This document shows positions 38,101-51,900 of a stretch of DNA of 64,000 nt, one piece after another. The notes under the pieces were generated by a model. The model was not told the DNA's origin. It did not search any database and worked only from the letters and a program-made list of their open reading frames with translations. The stretch spans positions 113,582,219-113,646,218 of the forward strand of contig CM056577.1 in assembly GCA_029721435.1 (NCBI GenBank). Reading direction: 5' to 3'. The position numbers and the translations under genes were made by a program. How positions within the stretch are numbered: position 1 is the first letter of the stretch; each line of letters starts with the position of its first letter. Source of the DNA: Gymnothorax reevesii. Lineage: Eukaryota; Chordata; Actinopteri; Anguilliformes; Muraenidae.

Positions 38101-41100
38101 TTTTTTTCAGACTTTTCTGAGACAGTGACCTGGGGACCTCTGGGTGATTTGGGATGGATGACCCTATACTCATTTTCAGCTGTGCCATCCTGTGTGTACT
38201 GTCCCAGAGTTGCTGTTTTGTTTGTGAAGAATGCCGAAAGGAACACATCCAAAAACCTAAATTAAACATTAAAAAACCTGGATGAAGTCTCAGTGGACTT
38301 TCAACAAGTCAGAAACTTACCCATTAAAGTAATAAGGTCAGTCATAGCCTCATGTACAGAGCCCCCAAAAACACCGGAGTGAAGGTCTTTGTCACAGCAT
38401 TCTATCTGTGGACAATGTACCATATGGACCATGTCAAAATTGAATCAAAGTTAACTATAGAAGTGCCTGATGAATAGGAAAGTGCATTTAAAAGATCACT
38501 TAAAAGCACAGAATAGATGGAAAGGGGAACTCACTTCAATGAAGAAATAGCAGATGCCCCTCAGGCCATATGTGATGCAGGGTTTGGTCTTTCCCAGCCA
38601 GTAGTTGTCCGAAATGCAAACATAATCCACGTCCTTTAAGAAGGAATCTTTTCTGGCAAAAACCAGTTCATCTAGCCCCTCTGACCCAGATTCCTCCATT
38701 CCTTCAAAGCAGAACTTGATATTGATTGGTAGCTCCTGTTAGAAAACGTGTAACAGAATAACATTGAAGCCTTTAAATGTAAAACATTTCATTTCGATCC
38801 GCTTTTGGTATTGCAAGCTTTATAAATGTATATTACACAGTTTGTCTGAAAGTCTTAAGGCCAGTTAAACCTATGTCATGTTTTCTAGATGTTGGCAACA
38901 GTTCAACTGGAGGAAAATGTGCCATAAGGGTCTATCTTTGTGTTTGAAAGCAGCCACATTGAAAGATTTTGTCCCAGTAAGAGCAAACACATTTAATTTC
39001 ATTTTTGGGTTAACTGCCCCTAAAATGAAAACCCAAAGGAAACAAATTTCTTTCTATTGGATTAAGGCCAATTAAACACTGAGCCAGACAAATGTTGAGC
39101 TAATGTCACCAGGAGGCAGAATCCTTATTAACACTGCCCTCGTTACTGCTCTTCAAGATAACAATGTGGTGAAACAAGGTCATTCAGCCAAACAATCAAT
39201 TTAATGGCATTCCAAATGAGAAAAAATGTGTGCATGTAATCATAGAAACTGCAAGTCTAAAGTCTGGAACCCACAGACATCACCAGATGCCAGGTTTCTT
39301 CCCTGGTGATGCACAAACAGGCCTTTTCTGCAACAGCCTTCTGGTACTTAGTTCCTAGTTCTTGAGGTGTTTCACTTTCAACATGCCTTCCAGTAAGTGA
39401 CATGCATGCTCAAATGGATTCTGGCCAAGTGGGTGATGAAGATCATTCAGGGCCCTATTTTAACGACCTATGCATATAGTCTGAAGTGCGTAGCCCAAGT
39501 GCTTTTGGGGCACGTCAAAATCCATTTTTACTGGTTTAATGGCGGGTTATCAGGGTGCAATGCAAGGCACAAGGTCCAAAAGGGTCTTACTTAATCTCTT
39601 AATTAATCATGGGCGTGTTTTGGGGGTAACCCAAAATGAGCCAATCAGAGTGTCATCTCCCATGTCCTTCAAAAGCCACATGCCCGTGCACCTTGGCGAA
39701 CTGCTATTATAAGGGCGCACTTGCCTAGTGGGGGGGGGGGGGGGGGGGAGTGTATGCTGCTGAAGCGCGCGAGTAAACCATTACTTATGGAAGTAATGGA
39801 AGTACTTATGGAAGTATGGAAACCAGAACACAGTAATCTCTAAAAATGTAATAAATCATTTTTTTTTAATTATATTATATCTAATATAATTTTATTATTA
39901 TATTATTATATCAAAAATTATATTATTCATACCCTGATCATCATACTGAATTTCCGGGGCTGCATTTGAAGTTTGAAATGCTGGGAAAGCATTCTTCTGC
40001 CATCGACCACATTTGTAGTGTAAGGTATTCATTCCTATCCAGAGCATTCACTCCTTTTACGAGAGTAGCAAATACCTGATTTGACTGCATTTAATGTTTT
40101 CGCTATGTCTCTGATATTTTGTCTCGATTTTTCAAATCGTCGCATGCTTAACTGACAGTGAAGACTTTTGAAACTCCTACTGAGAATTAAAAGAAGCAGC
40201 TTCCAAACACAAATGCCACACTTAAATGAACGCAAGACATTTTATCTGCTTACTTTTAAATGAAACAATGATTGAATAATAAAAATTTTGCACATCCAAT
40301 GGTCCAATTACTGTTCTTATCTTCAGAAGGGGGAACCAAATATAAAGTGCTGTGATTCATAAGCAAATAAGCTGACTTCGATGTTAATACCCACAAATAG
40401 AAGATGACAGTCTACACTTTAAGTTCATATTCATCATTTCATTCCTTCCCCGATATGTTGTTGTTGACACCAAAAATAAAAATGACTCAACTCATGTTCA
40501 AATATTTACGGACCTCGCTGTACAAATCTATGAGCTTGTAAACATCTAAATAATAGATTTTTAATTTATCTTAAATTTTAATGTGACAGGGGATGCAATG
40601 ATGCTATTGCAAGTAACGGAACAGAATATATCCACTTTCTATCAATGTGACCATTTCCTATAAGTCACTTTGCACTGATGCTTATACCCGTTTGATTTTC
40701 TGATATGCTTCAATGCAGTTAAACCATGCCAGCACTGGGCCTTTATCATCAGTCGAGCCTCGTCCATACATCTTCCCTGTAACAGAGTAACAAAAAAAAA
40801 AAAAAAAAAAATTTTTTACTCATCCAAGTACCGTTATCAATAAATCATTCAAGTATTCATGCAAAAAAAAAAAAAAAAGAGAAAAATAAAACCCAAAGAA
40901 CAGGACATGAACTACAACCCCAATTCCAGAAAAGTTGGGATGCTGTGTGAAATTTAAAAATAAATAGAATGCAATGACTGCAAATCTCAAACATTTTATT
41001 CACAATAAAACAGACAACATATCGGATTTTGAAATTTGACATTTTACTCTTTCATTAAAATAAATTTGCTCATTTTGAATTTGATGGCAGCAACACATCT

Positions 41101-44100
41101 CAAAATAGTTGGGAAAGGGCTATGTTCATCATTGTTTATTATCCCCTCTTTTTTTAACAACAGTCTGTAAATGTCTAGGAAGTGAGTGGACCCATTGCTG
41201 AAGTTTTGGGAGAGGAATGTTGTCCTACTATTGTTAGATGTAGGATTCTAGCTGCTCAACAGTCTTGGGTCTTCTTTGCCAGATTTTTCATTTCATGATA
41301 CGCCAAATGTTTTCTATTAGTGAATGGTCTGGACAGCAGGTAGGCCAGTTCAGCACTCAGACTCTTCTACTGTGAAGCCATGCTATTGTAATGGATGCAG
41401 TATGTGGTTTGGTACCGTTTTTCTGAAATATGCAGCACCCTCCCTGAAAGAGACAATGTCTGGATGGGAGCATATGTTGTTGTAAAACCTCTGTATACTT
41501 TTCAGCAATGATAAGATATTTCCAGATGTGTGACCTCCCCACGCCAAGCTTTAGCTTGCACTTGCAGATTGCACGGCGAATGGTGTTCACCGACAATAAT
41601 TTCTGAAAGTGTTCCTGAGCCCATGCAGTGTACTCCAATGCAGAATCATGCCTGTTTTTAATGCAGTGCGCCTGAGGGCCCAAAGATCACGACTCTTCAC
41701 GAGCATCCAAAATTGACCTTCGGACATGTCACTTGCACACAGATTTCACCAGATTGTCTCATTCTTTTGATGATATTATGTATTGTAGATGCAAGGCCTT
41801 TGCAATTTTTTATTGAGTAAAATTTTTCTGAAATTGTTACACAATTTTTAGATGAAGTTTTTGCAGATTGGTGATTCTCTGTCCATCTTAACTTCTGAGA
41901 GACTCTGCCTCGGTAAAATGCTCTTTTAATAGCCAGTCATGTTACTGACCAATTGCCAATGAACCTAACTAGTTGCAAAATGCTCCTCCAGCTGTTATTT
42001 ATGAGTACCACTTACTTTTCCAGCCTTTTGTTGCCCCTGTCCAAACCTTTTTGAGATAAGATACGAGTATGAACACTCAATGCAGTCTAATAAGACAAGA
42101 AGACATCAGCATGAGACTGAGATCAAAACAAGAAATTCACTACAACAATTATTTAATCAACCCCTCATAAATCCAGTTACTTCAAATTAGCCAGAATACC
42201 AACAAAACAAGTATTTGCCACTAACGTGTCTTTGTCCCCCGCCACAAGATGTGAAATCGTGTCAAAATGAGCAATCTCTCGGTGTGACCTTGAGAGTGAC
42301 GCGAAGGTCACCAAAATCGACTGGCGCCGGGGTATCACCCTAATACATATTGACATGACATTTGAAGGAAATCCGTCAATTCGTTCTTGAGATATCTTGC
42401 TGACAAGGATTCGGGACGTACGGATGGACGGTCGTGAATACCATGTCCTGCCGCTTCACGCGTTCTGCGCGGCGGGGGACAAAAATGTCACAATTGCGAA
42501 AGAGATTTAATCTCAATTGTCTATCTGGTTAAATAAAGGTTATGCATGTATGTGTTGCAGCCACCAAATACAAAATGAGCAAATATTTTTCCTGAAATTG
42601 TAAAATGTCTCACTTTCATCATCTGATATGCTGTCTGTGTTCTATTGTGAATAAAAATGTGGGTTAATGAGATTTACAAATCATTGCATTCTGTTTTTAT
42701 TTACAATTTACACAGCATCCCAACTTTTCAGGAATTGTGGTTGTAGCATTCTTGCAGAAATAGGTACATGTTTCGTGCTTTACTTCAGAACTCCTTAACC
42801 ACAAACCACAACTGAAAAAGATCCAGCGTTCATTCAAAATATTTTAGAAATCCAAAATATACACAATGATCTCACCACCAAATGTTTATGAAACCACTGT
42901 CTTTTTAACCGCAACTCATAAATTGTGGAAGTTGCTAGCAGCTTCATACCAGTTAAACTGTTTTATAATAACAATTGATGTTGATTTCGGTGAACTTTTA
43001 CATACAGAAACAATGCTCATGAACAGATCCAAAATAATATCATGATAATATAATAATTTGTGGTCTCCAAAGCAAATTACCATCAATATCAGCATATTTT
43101 TTGAGTTACAGGCTCTAAAATTTCATAAGGAGAAGGTTGAAATTTCTCACATGACATTTTCGAGCCCTCATAACATCATGTGAATTAGAGATAGCCAAAA
43201 AAAAAATTTTCAGAGCTGAAAGATATAGCTCTTCATAGCTCTACACTGACAGGTGGAACAATTATTTGCCACAGAAAGAATCAAGGCAAGAAGATGAACC
43301 TGGTATCAAAATGCAGATAAAAATGAGATCTTTTATTTTCAATAACTTGATTTGATCATCAGCCTTTTCCACATGGCAATACAGTTTGACCACCTGAAGT
43401 TTTCCGAACACACAATTTTTCAGGTTTTCTCTGGTGAAATACAGGAAAACAAATGACACCATGGTTCCAATACTTGTTTTTACTTCAGTATATCATAGTT
43501 ACTAAATTGGTGCAGTGTTGCTAGTGAAACTTCCATAGATCCTATGATATTGAAGCCTGAAGTCAGCTACAGAACAAATCTAGTTGAAGAAAATTCATAT
43601 TTTGGCTCAAGACACCTAGAATGGGCATACAGATAATTAAATTACGGTTTTTAACAGTGCTCCAATAGGTCTTTCAGCTCTGAAAATTTCATTTAGCAAT
43701 CTCTAACATACATGAAGTTATGAGGGCTCAAAATGCAATAAAAATTACATGAAAAGTTTTGACCTACCGCTTTGCAACTTTAGAACTTATAACTCAAAGA
43801 ATATTATAATATACATGATCAAAGTAAAATTTGGCAAGGATTCATTAAATATACTGGTTATGTTACAATAAAAACCAGCTGATTCCAAGAAGGCCAGGTG
43901 GGAACGTTTTCAGATTTTTTATGGAAGGACCCTCAATCTCTCCACATATGGATCTACCTAATACATGCTCGTCTTGTCATGTAATTTCTATTTTTTTTTT
44001 TTGTTCAATGAGATGGCAAAATGATCTCTCTCTTCAATTTCAAAAGGCATGGTAAATGCTGTGCATGAGAGGAAAAAAAGCTAAAAACAATTCAATATAT

Positions 44101-45912
44101 TCATTGCATTGTGCATGTCTTCATTCCCTGCTGTCATAGTTTTTCACATCTACTGCGAAAGTTCTCACATAAAACTTCTTACCATCCTTTTCAACCAAGG
44201 TGAAGGGCTCAGAATCCCAGCCATCACCAATGGAGGCCGGTTGAACATCCAGGTGACCGTAGATACACACAGTCTTCTTTCCTGGGTCTGAACCTAGACG
44301 TCCGAGGACAATGGGTGGCAGGGGGATTTCTTCCCCACTTGGGAGCTAAAACGCAAGGAAGAGGAAAGAATTGGACACAGACAATAATCCAAAACACAAA
44401 AACGGCTAACTCATGATTGCACAGACCAGTTAGCATTGCCCTTATAGAATACTCAACAAAAAAATAAACAAACATGGTGAATTTTATGACATGCATAAGG
44501 GCATGTATGAGGGTATATCGATACAAAAGACTAATGTTAATGACAAATTACCATCATGAGCACAAGGACATCGATGGGGGAGACCCATTTACAAACTGGA
44601 GCACTAACACCACTGCTTGCTGGGGAAAACAAGGTTGGAAGGAAGAGTGAAATAAAACTAATAAATCATCCCATGCGCAGTCTCACCTTTTGCTTGCCAA
44701 TGTCCACCAGCTCCACTGAGCCTCCCAGTTTCTCAATTTCCTTTGCAGCCATTTCCATCATCTTCTTAATTTCCCCACGCTTCTCTGGCCAGGCTGAGAC
44801 GCTCTGCACAGCAACCCACTCCGCCAAACGCTGCAGAAAGGACAACGCAGTCCAACAAATGAGTCTGTGGCTACGTAGCAAAAAATGTGACATGGGCCAA
44901 AACAATGAACAGGGTGATGTGTTTTTACTATCAAAGGCAATAAAATGGCCAATATAACAATCAATCGCCAAAACAATATAGAATGCATACACTTTTGTGT
45001 TTTGCATGATTATCTTCACTACTATGTCTTCTATCATTTTATCAGATTATCATTAGCCTCATAGCATAATTGGCATATTTTTCATGTCATATTTTTTGCC
45101 AAATTAAGATAATCAGCTACCTGTTTTTTCGTGTTGGCGAAAAAAGTGTGTTTTTATCTTTTCTCTATAATCCATAAAAAATAAATAAATTAAATCCATT
45201 CTCTTAAATAAAAAAATAATAGGAACTATATTATACTCGGTCATTCTATGTCAAATCATCCAGATTTTGAGAAATTTTCCAGGACACCTCCTCAAAAAGT
45301 TTAGAAAAAGTTCAGGAGTAAATGTTCAAATGAAATAAAAAAATTCCAAATTTTCGGTCAGTATCTCAAATAGATTTCAAGTTATAGCCCTTCAAAAGTT
45401 TTTTGACAAACCCATTTTCAACCAACTTGGGCAATGTATTGCTTCAAATTGATTGCTTCTACAAGGCTGTAATTGGGTATACTAACCATATTCATCCCCT
45501 AGAATCTGAAAATGGCTTTAGCTTTTGTGTATCTTGATCCACTTTTGTATGGTAAAGCCTTGGTATCAGCCGAAAACACAAAATGCCTAAAAAGGAGACC
45601 ACATTTTATGACCTGTAACTCAATAACTAAGTAAGATAGAAGGCTAGAATTAATTTTTTATGATTTTATAATACATCTCTCAGTAAAAATGGAGTAAACC
45701 AAGTAATATCATTTGTAGAAGTCTTTTAATGAAATAATTTCTAAGTAAATTTTTCGGATGTGCCCCAAAATGCCCTTTATTTGGAGCAAAAAATGACCAT
45801 GTCACCAGTTATTCATCTCTCTGCAATTTTTACTGTGCAATCTTACAAATGTGAAGTGTTTGACAAAAAAATCTGAATGATGTTCAGCTTACCTTTTTTT
45901 TACTTTTATATC

Positions 45913-45956
<44 letters not shown>

Positions 45957-48900
45957 GCGACGGAAGTTGGAAGCAATGCATGTTTTTCATTATCATTTTA
46001 ATAGTTTAAATAAAATAAGATCATATGAAATGTTTTTATGCAATTCCATTGCTTCCAATGATCTTATTTCATTATTTAAACAATAACAAAACACATGCAT
46101 TGCTTCCAACCTGAGTAAAGAAAAGCGTGAGAAGTCCAGAGTCATAACACAGGTGAAACTGATAAACCTCCATGTACAAGGACTTCAATTCCGTGTGAGA
46201 ATCTCTTACGCATGCATTGATTGTGTAATTACGGACTACAGCAGGAAATATACCATTAAAACTCACGCAGAATGAAAGTGTTGACAGGTGTGCTTTATTT
46301 ATGAAAATAGGACCAAAGGTCCTGTAGCTTACCGGCAAGTAGTCTTATAGTGATGATACAAGTTATGAAAATTTCATGTGAAGTTTGACATTTGAATAAT
46401 GAAAATCAATGTCAAGGCCACAAAACAAAAGTTCACATACATTTACAGGACCTCCCGTAATACAAACTCATCTTAAGCACGGAAGCAGTTTTGGTGATGC
46501 AAGTCATTGAAAATTCAATATGTCAATTGTGAAATTAAAGGTCACAGAATGTTAAGTTACGGTCAGCAAATGGACTTCATATATGATTTTCTAAATGTCT
46601 CTATACAAACCTTGGCTCAGTCGGTGACCATTTCGGTGATACAAGTCATTGTAATTTCACTGTCAAAGGTCACTGACAGTCAAGTTGAATGTCACCAAAT
46701 GAAAGTTCATACATGACTTCCTAGATGTCAGTAACACAGTTTTAGTGGCGAAAGTCATTGAATTTTCACTTGGTCACATTTGACCTTTGAGGGTCAATAC
46801 GAAGGCCGCCAAATGAAAGTTCATATATGACTTCCTATATGTCTCGAATACAAACCTAGATGCCATCTGTGACCGTTTTGGCAATACAAGTCGTAATACT
46901 ATTATGTCAAGCGTGACCTTCAAAAGTCACCAACAGTCAAGTTGTCACCAAATGAAAGGTCATACATGATTTCCTAGATGTCAGTAACACAAACCTAGGC
47001 TCCATCTGTGACCTTTTCAGTGACAGAAGTCATTGAATTTTCTCTTGGTCAAATTTTACCTTCGAAAGTCAATATGAATGTCACTAAATGAAAGTTCATA
47101 CATGAACGATACGTCTACGATACTATACGTCTCCAATACATACCTACACTCAATCTGTGATAATTTGCTGATATAAGTCATTGAAATTTCACTGTATAGT
47201 TTGGCTGTTCAAGGTCTCTGAAGGTCAAGTTCAACCCAATGAAACTTCATACATGACTTCCTAAATGGCCACAATACAAACAAGCTCCATCTGTAATAGT
47301 TTAGGCGATAGAAGTCATTGAAATTTCACAATTTGAAGTTTGACCTTCGAAGGTCACCAAAGGTCAAGATCAAGTCCACCAAATGAACACTTATAGGAAG
47401 TCATGTATGAACTTTCAATGCACATATGTTCCCAATCTTCAATATTTTCAAGCCTAGAAACCTTTGAAAATTGTAACAGTTTGCTTGACCTCAAGCTTGA
47501 CCTTTAAAGGTCATCTGAGGTCAACTTTAACACAGCCAAAATATAGGTCATATACTACTTCCTATATGTCAGTAATGATCATTTTTTTTAAATTTCTCAG
47601 TCCTATCTTTAACATTGGAGCCAAAATGTCAAGGGCACATAAAACGGACAAAAACAATTAATCAAAAATCCGACAAAAATGTCTGGAGATATGGTCTAGT
47701 AGTATGTTATTGCAAATTCACACAAAAATTCATCAGACCAAAAAAAAGATAAACAAGCTGCTGACATTGTCAAGCAATATCCCTGCAACTGGCATTGCAT
47801 TTTTGAATAAATAATGTTTATATGCATTTAGATTTCTAAAGAACTGTACTCATCGCAAAGCTGTTAATTTCCTTGCAAAATAAATAGGCCGGAGAGAATG
47901 CATCAGAAAACTCAGAGAATTATACCAAATTGTTTTCATGACGCACCTTTATGTGTTTTTACACCTTGATGCCAAATATGATCGCAATCGGATGATTATT
48001 TTGAAAGTTATAGCTCAGACACGAGACATTACAGATTTCCCACATATTTGCCACTTTTTGCCTCAAAACGTGAGAAATTACAAAATTATTTTCAAAATTG
48101 TTTTTCATGACACACCTTTATGTGGTTTTATACCTCGATGCCAAATATGATCAGAATCGGATGATTAGTTTCGAAGTTATTGCCCGGACACGACACATTA
48201 CAGATTTCCCACAAATTTGTCGCTTTTTGGCCCAAAACGTGAGAAATTACAAAATTATTTTCAAAACTGTTTTTCATGACACACCTTTATGTGGTTTTAT
48301 ACCTCGATGCCGAATATGATCAGAATCGGATGATTAGGTTCGAAGTTATTGCCCGGACACGACACATTACAGATTTCCCACAAATTTGTCGCTTTTTGGC
48401 CCAAAACGTGACAAATTACAGAATTATTTTCAAAATTGTTTTTCATGACACATCTTTATGTGGTTTTACACCTCGATGCCAAATATGATCAGAATCGGAT
48501 GATTAGTTTCAAAGTTATAGCCCGGACAACAAACGTGTCGGACGGGCGAACAGACGGACTGATGGACGGACGGACGGACGGACGGACCCCATTTTTATAT
48601 CCCCCGCAACAACGCTGTTGCGGAGGATAAAAATGTTCCGGACGCCGGATGCCGAACGAGGATAATAGGTTATCAGCCCATAGGGCCGGTAAGCTAAAAA
48701 CTGACCACACATGGTAATGTTGAGAGTTTTCAGACCTTTTGTAATGGTAATTTAAATGAATGATTGAAACAAGTCATGACCAATCATTATTTACAAGGGT
48801 TGCGATTGAGCCTCCCCTACTGCCAGTTCACCAGCCGCCACTGAAATATATTTATTCAGCGCCATTAAAAATGCACCGGAGAGGAATGTATTGTATTTGC

Positions 48901-51900
48901 GACAAATTGAAGAATCAATTGATTTTTATTGCTTTTCCAGTGAGGCTCGAGTGGTGTTGTAATCCTGACGTGCACCACGTGCAAGTGCCAAAACTACCTC
49001 AGTACTGTCAGCATAAACAGTCTTTTTTTAAAATAAACTACCTGTACAATTTCAAAGTTCTCAGTGCCTCGTTTTTAAATGTCTGGGCCCTCGGAATTCT
49101 ACCAATGAAGTGTGGAGCGACTTTGAGCCTTGCCAATGATGCAAAAATAGCGATTTCTTTGCATTACAACGCTATGCCCCATTCACTACTATTGTAAGCC
49201 TGTTGGGAGCTTCGGCTAAAAAGCCCAGTATTTTGAAATGTTGGGTCCGTACGGAGGTGGGGTATTCAACAAAAGTTAGTATTCGTCATCATGTTTCAAT
49301 ACACCCCAAGTCAATTTCAAACCGGAGTTCCCCTTTAAGCAATGTTGTTGCAGTACTTGTACTGAGAGCAATTGGAATGTGACAACTGGTAGTCCAGGAG
49401 GGATATTTAAGGGCCCCTGAGAGAGTCAACCAGCCAATCATCTTCTCCCAAATGAATCAGGCCCTCCCAGTTGACCCAATTTCCAAAAAATTCATATCTA
49501 TTTAGTTCAAAGCTTTGAAACTTTGAAGTTTCATCTTGTTTGTAAAATGAAAGGTACCACCAGGTGTAACTCATCTTCTTAATACTTCCTAGTTTGCAGC
49601 TAGGTCTAAGTGTAATTACACATAAGACACAAAATCTGCTTAACCTTTGAGGTGGACTTCATTAAAATGTCTAAAATAACCCTTTGATGCATAGAGCACA
49701 TACAGATGCCTAGGATCATTTGTTGAGATTTAGTGCAATATTTTGTGTGTTTGTGTGTGTGTGTGGGGGGGGGGGTATGCGGAGTGACAGAATTAATGTG
49801 AAGTTGCCATCAGACCCCTACAGCTCATCCAGAAAGCTGCAGCTCGCCTGGTCCACAACCTCCCGAGACACTCCCACGTCACCCCCCTGCTCACAAGGCT
49901 CCACTGGCTCCCTGTTGCCGCTCGCATCAAACTCAAGACTTTGGTGCTAGCCTACCAGGGAGTCAACCTAACAGCTCCAGCATACATCCAGAGACTGTTC
50001 AGACCCAACACCCCTGCCAGAGCACTCCGCTCTGCTACTTCTGGTCACCTGGCTCCCCCCTCTTCGCTCCTCCCCTTCCCGCTCAAGGCTGCTGTCTGTC
50101 CTGGCACCTCGTTGGTGGAATGATCTACCTATCGAGGTCAGGACAGCAGAATCCTTGAGCATCTTCAAGCGCCGCCTGAAAACCCATCTCTTCAGGCTCC
50201 ACCTTTCCCTGACTCCACTGCCCTGAATCCTGTCCCTACATCCCTTGATTTGTTGCCCTGACACAATCTTGTTGCACTTAATTTTGTTTACTTTATTTCC
50301 TGATTTTGTTACCCTTCATTTTGTTGCACCCGATTTTGTCGTTTTACTTGATTTTCTTGCCTCCTTGTTGCATTTTTCTTGCACTTGATTTTGTTGCCCC
50401 CTCGTTGCACTTGATTTTATCGCCCTTTTATTACACTCGACTCTGCCCCTTGTTGCACCTGATTTTGTTGCCCTTTGATTTGCACTTATTTTGTTGCCCT
50501 TTTTGTTGCAAATTTTGGTGCAGATTGCACCATTAGTTTTTTTGGGTGAAGTTTGTGACGGACAGATAGACACACACACAAATGAAAATATATCTTCCCT
50601 GGCAAGGAAACATACAGCTGCAAACCATGTTATTCTAGTTCTGAGAGGCAAGGTAAGTGAATAAAAATTGACCACTGCCATAAATCTATGATAATACGGT
50701 CAAAAAACATGTATTTTTTTTGGGGTCATGAATGACCCCACAAAACTTTGCATTTTTCTTGGCATTCAAAAAAAATTATCAAAATGCTTGATTTTTAGGA
50801 TTTGATCATTTACTTATATCAGCCATACATAAATGAAGCTGTCTGGATGTGGACAACAAACTACTTTTGGGAGTGACCAAGCAAGAGCTCCAATCCTCAA
50901 TCCTATCGAGAATCTGTTGAGGGACCTGAAGACAAAGGTCATGGCAAGGAAACCCTCAAAACTTAAGGACCTGGAGAAGTTTGCCGAAGAGGAGTGGGCC
51001 AAAATCCCCGTGCAGACGTGCAGAACCCTTGTGATCAATGAGAGGAAGCATTTGGAGGCTGTAATCGTGAATAAAGGCTTTGACATCAATTACTGAGAAA
51101 AGGGTATGAATAATTCTGGACATGGTATTTTTTGTAAATCTGTAAAATAAAATAGCAAAAAGTATTGCATTACTTGAAAAATCGTGTTACTGTACTTCTT
51201 ACAGCTTTATGTCAACTTACGGTGTCATTTGAGCAAGAATAAATTTGAATTGTCAAAAAAATTTCTCAAAAAAAAAAAAATTTGGTAGGGGTATGAATAA
51301 TTTGGGCACGACTGATTTAATAAATATATATATATTATATATATACACACTGCTCAAAAAATAAAGGAAACACTTAAACAACACAATGTAACTCCAAGTC
51401 AATCACACTTCTGTGAAATCAAACTGTCCACTTCGGAAGCAACACTGATTGACAATCAATTTCACATGCTGTTGTGCAAATGGAATAGACAACAGGTGGA
51501 AATTATAGGCAATTAGCAAGACACCCCCAATAAAGGAGTGGTTCTGCAGGTGGTGACCACAGACCACTTTGCAGTTCCTATGCTTTCTGGCTGATGTTTT
51601 GGTAACTTTTGAATGCTGGCTGTCCTTTCGCTCTAGTGGTAGCATAAGACGGACTCTACAACCCACACAAGTGGCTCAGGTAGTGCAGCTCATCCAGGAT
51701 GGCACATCAATGCGAGCTGTGGCAAGAAGGTTTTCTGTGTCTGTCAGCATAGTGTCCAGAGCATAGAGGCGCTGCCAGGAGACAGGCCAGTATATCAGGA
51801 GACCTGGAGGAGGCCGTAGGAGGGCAACAACCAAACAGCAGGACCGCTACCTCCGCCTTTGTGCAAGGAGGAACAGGAGGAGCACTACCAGAGCCCTGCA

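Larger units (their letters stand above)
34313..38165. mobile_element. Foldback DNA element split by a large insertion
   Basis: The left part is 34313-34382 and the rest is about 37278-38165. The ends are inverted copies beginning gggtcattccatcccaaatc. When the insert is set aside, the left arm (34313-34382 plus about 37278-37590) pairs with the right arm (about 37785-38165) over some 375 bp around a 200-bp loop. Original size was therefore about 960 bp. It has no coding capacity and lies in cndp2 intron 6, just downstream of exon 6. Confidence 0.85.
40915..42743 (-). mobile_element. Tc1-like element with internal insertion
   Basis: TA flanks (40913-40914, 42744-42745). The inverted ends read caaccccaattccagaaaag and, at the right, its complement with a few changes. 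Minus-strand transposase remnants span 41130-41900 with multiple lesions. About 490 bp of foreign DNA (about 42058-42548) interrupts the sequence after acctttttgagat, which resumes as gtgttgcagcc. Confidence 0.85.

Noticed and set aside
44556..44957. 133-codon plus-strand ORF opposite cndp2 exon 2
   Set aside because: It is the antisense shadow of the exon (44687-44830).
47938..48630. Overlapping similar ORFs starting MTHLYVVL
   Set aside because: By-product of the 169-bp tandem array.
48489..48712. Ser-Val-Arg-Pro repeat peptides
   Set aside because: These are translations of the GGAC tandem run at 48560-48590, not coding sequence.
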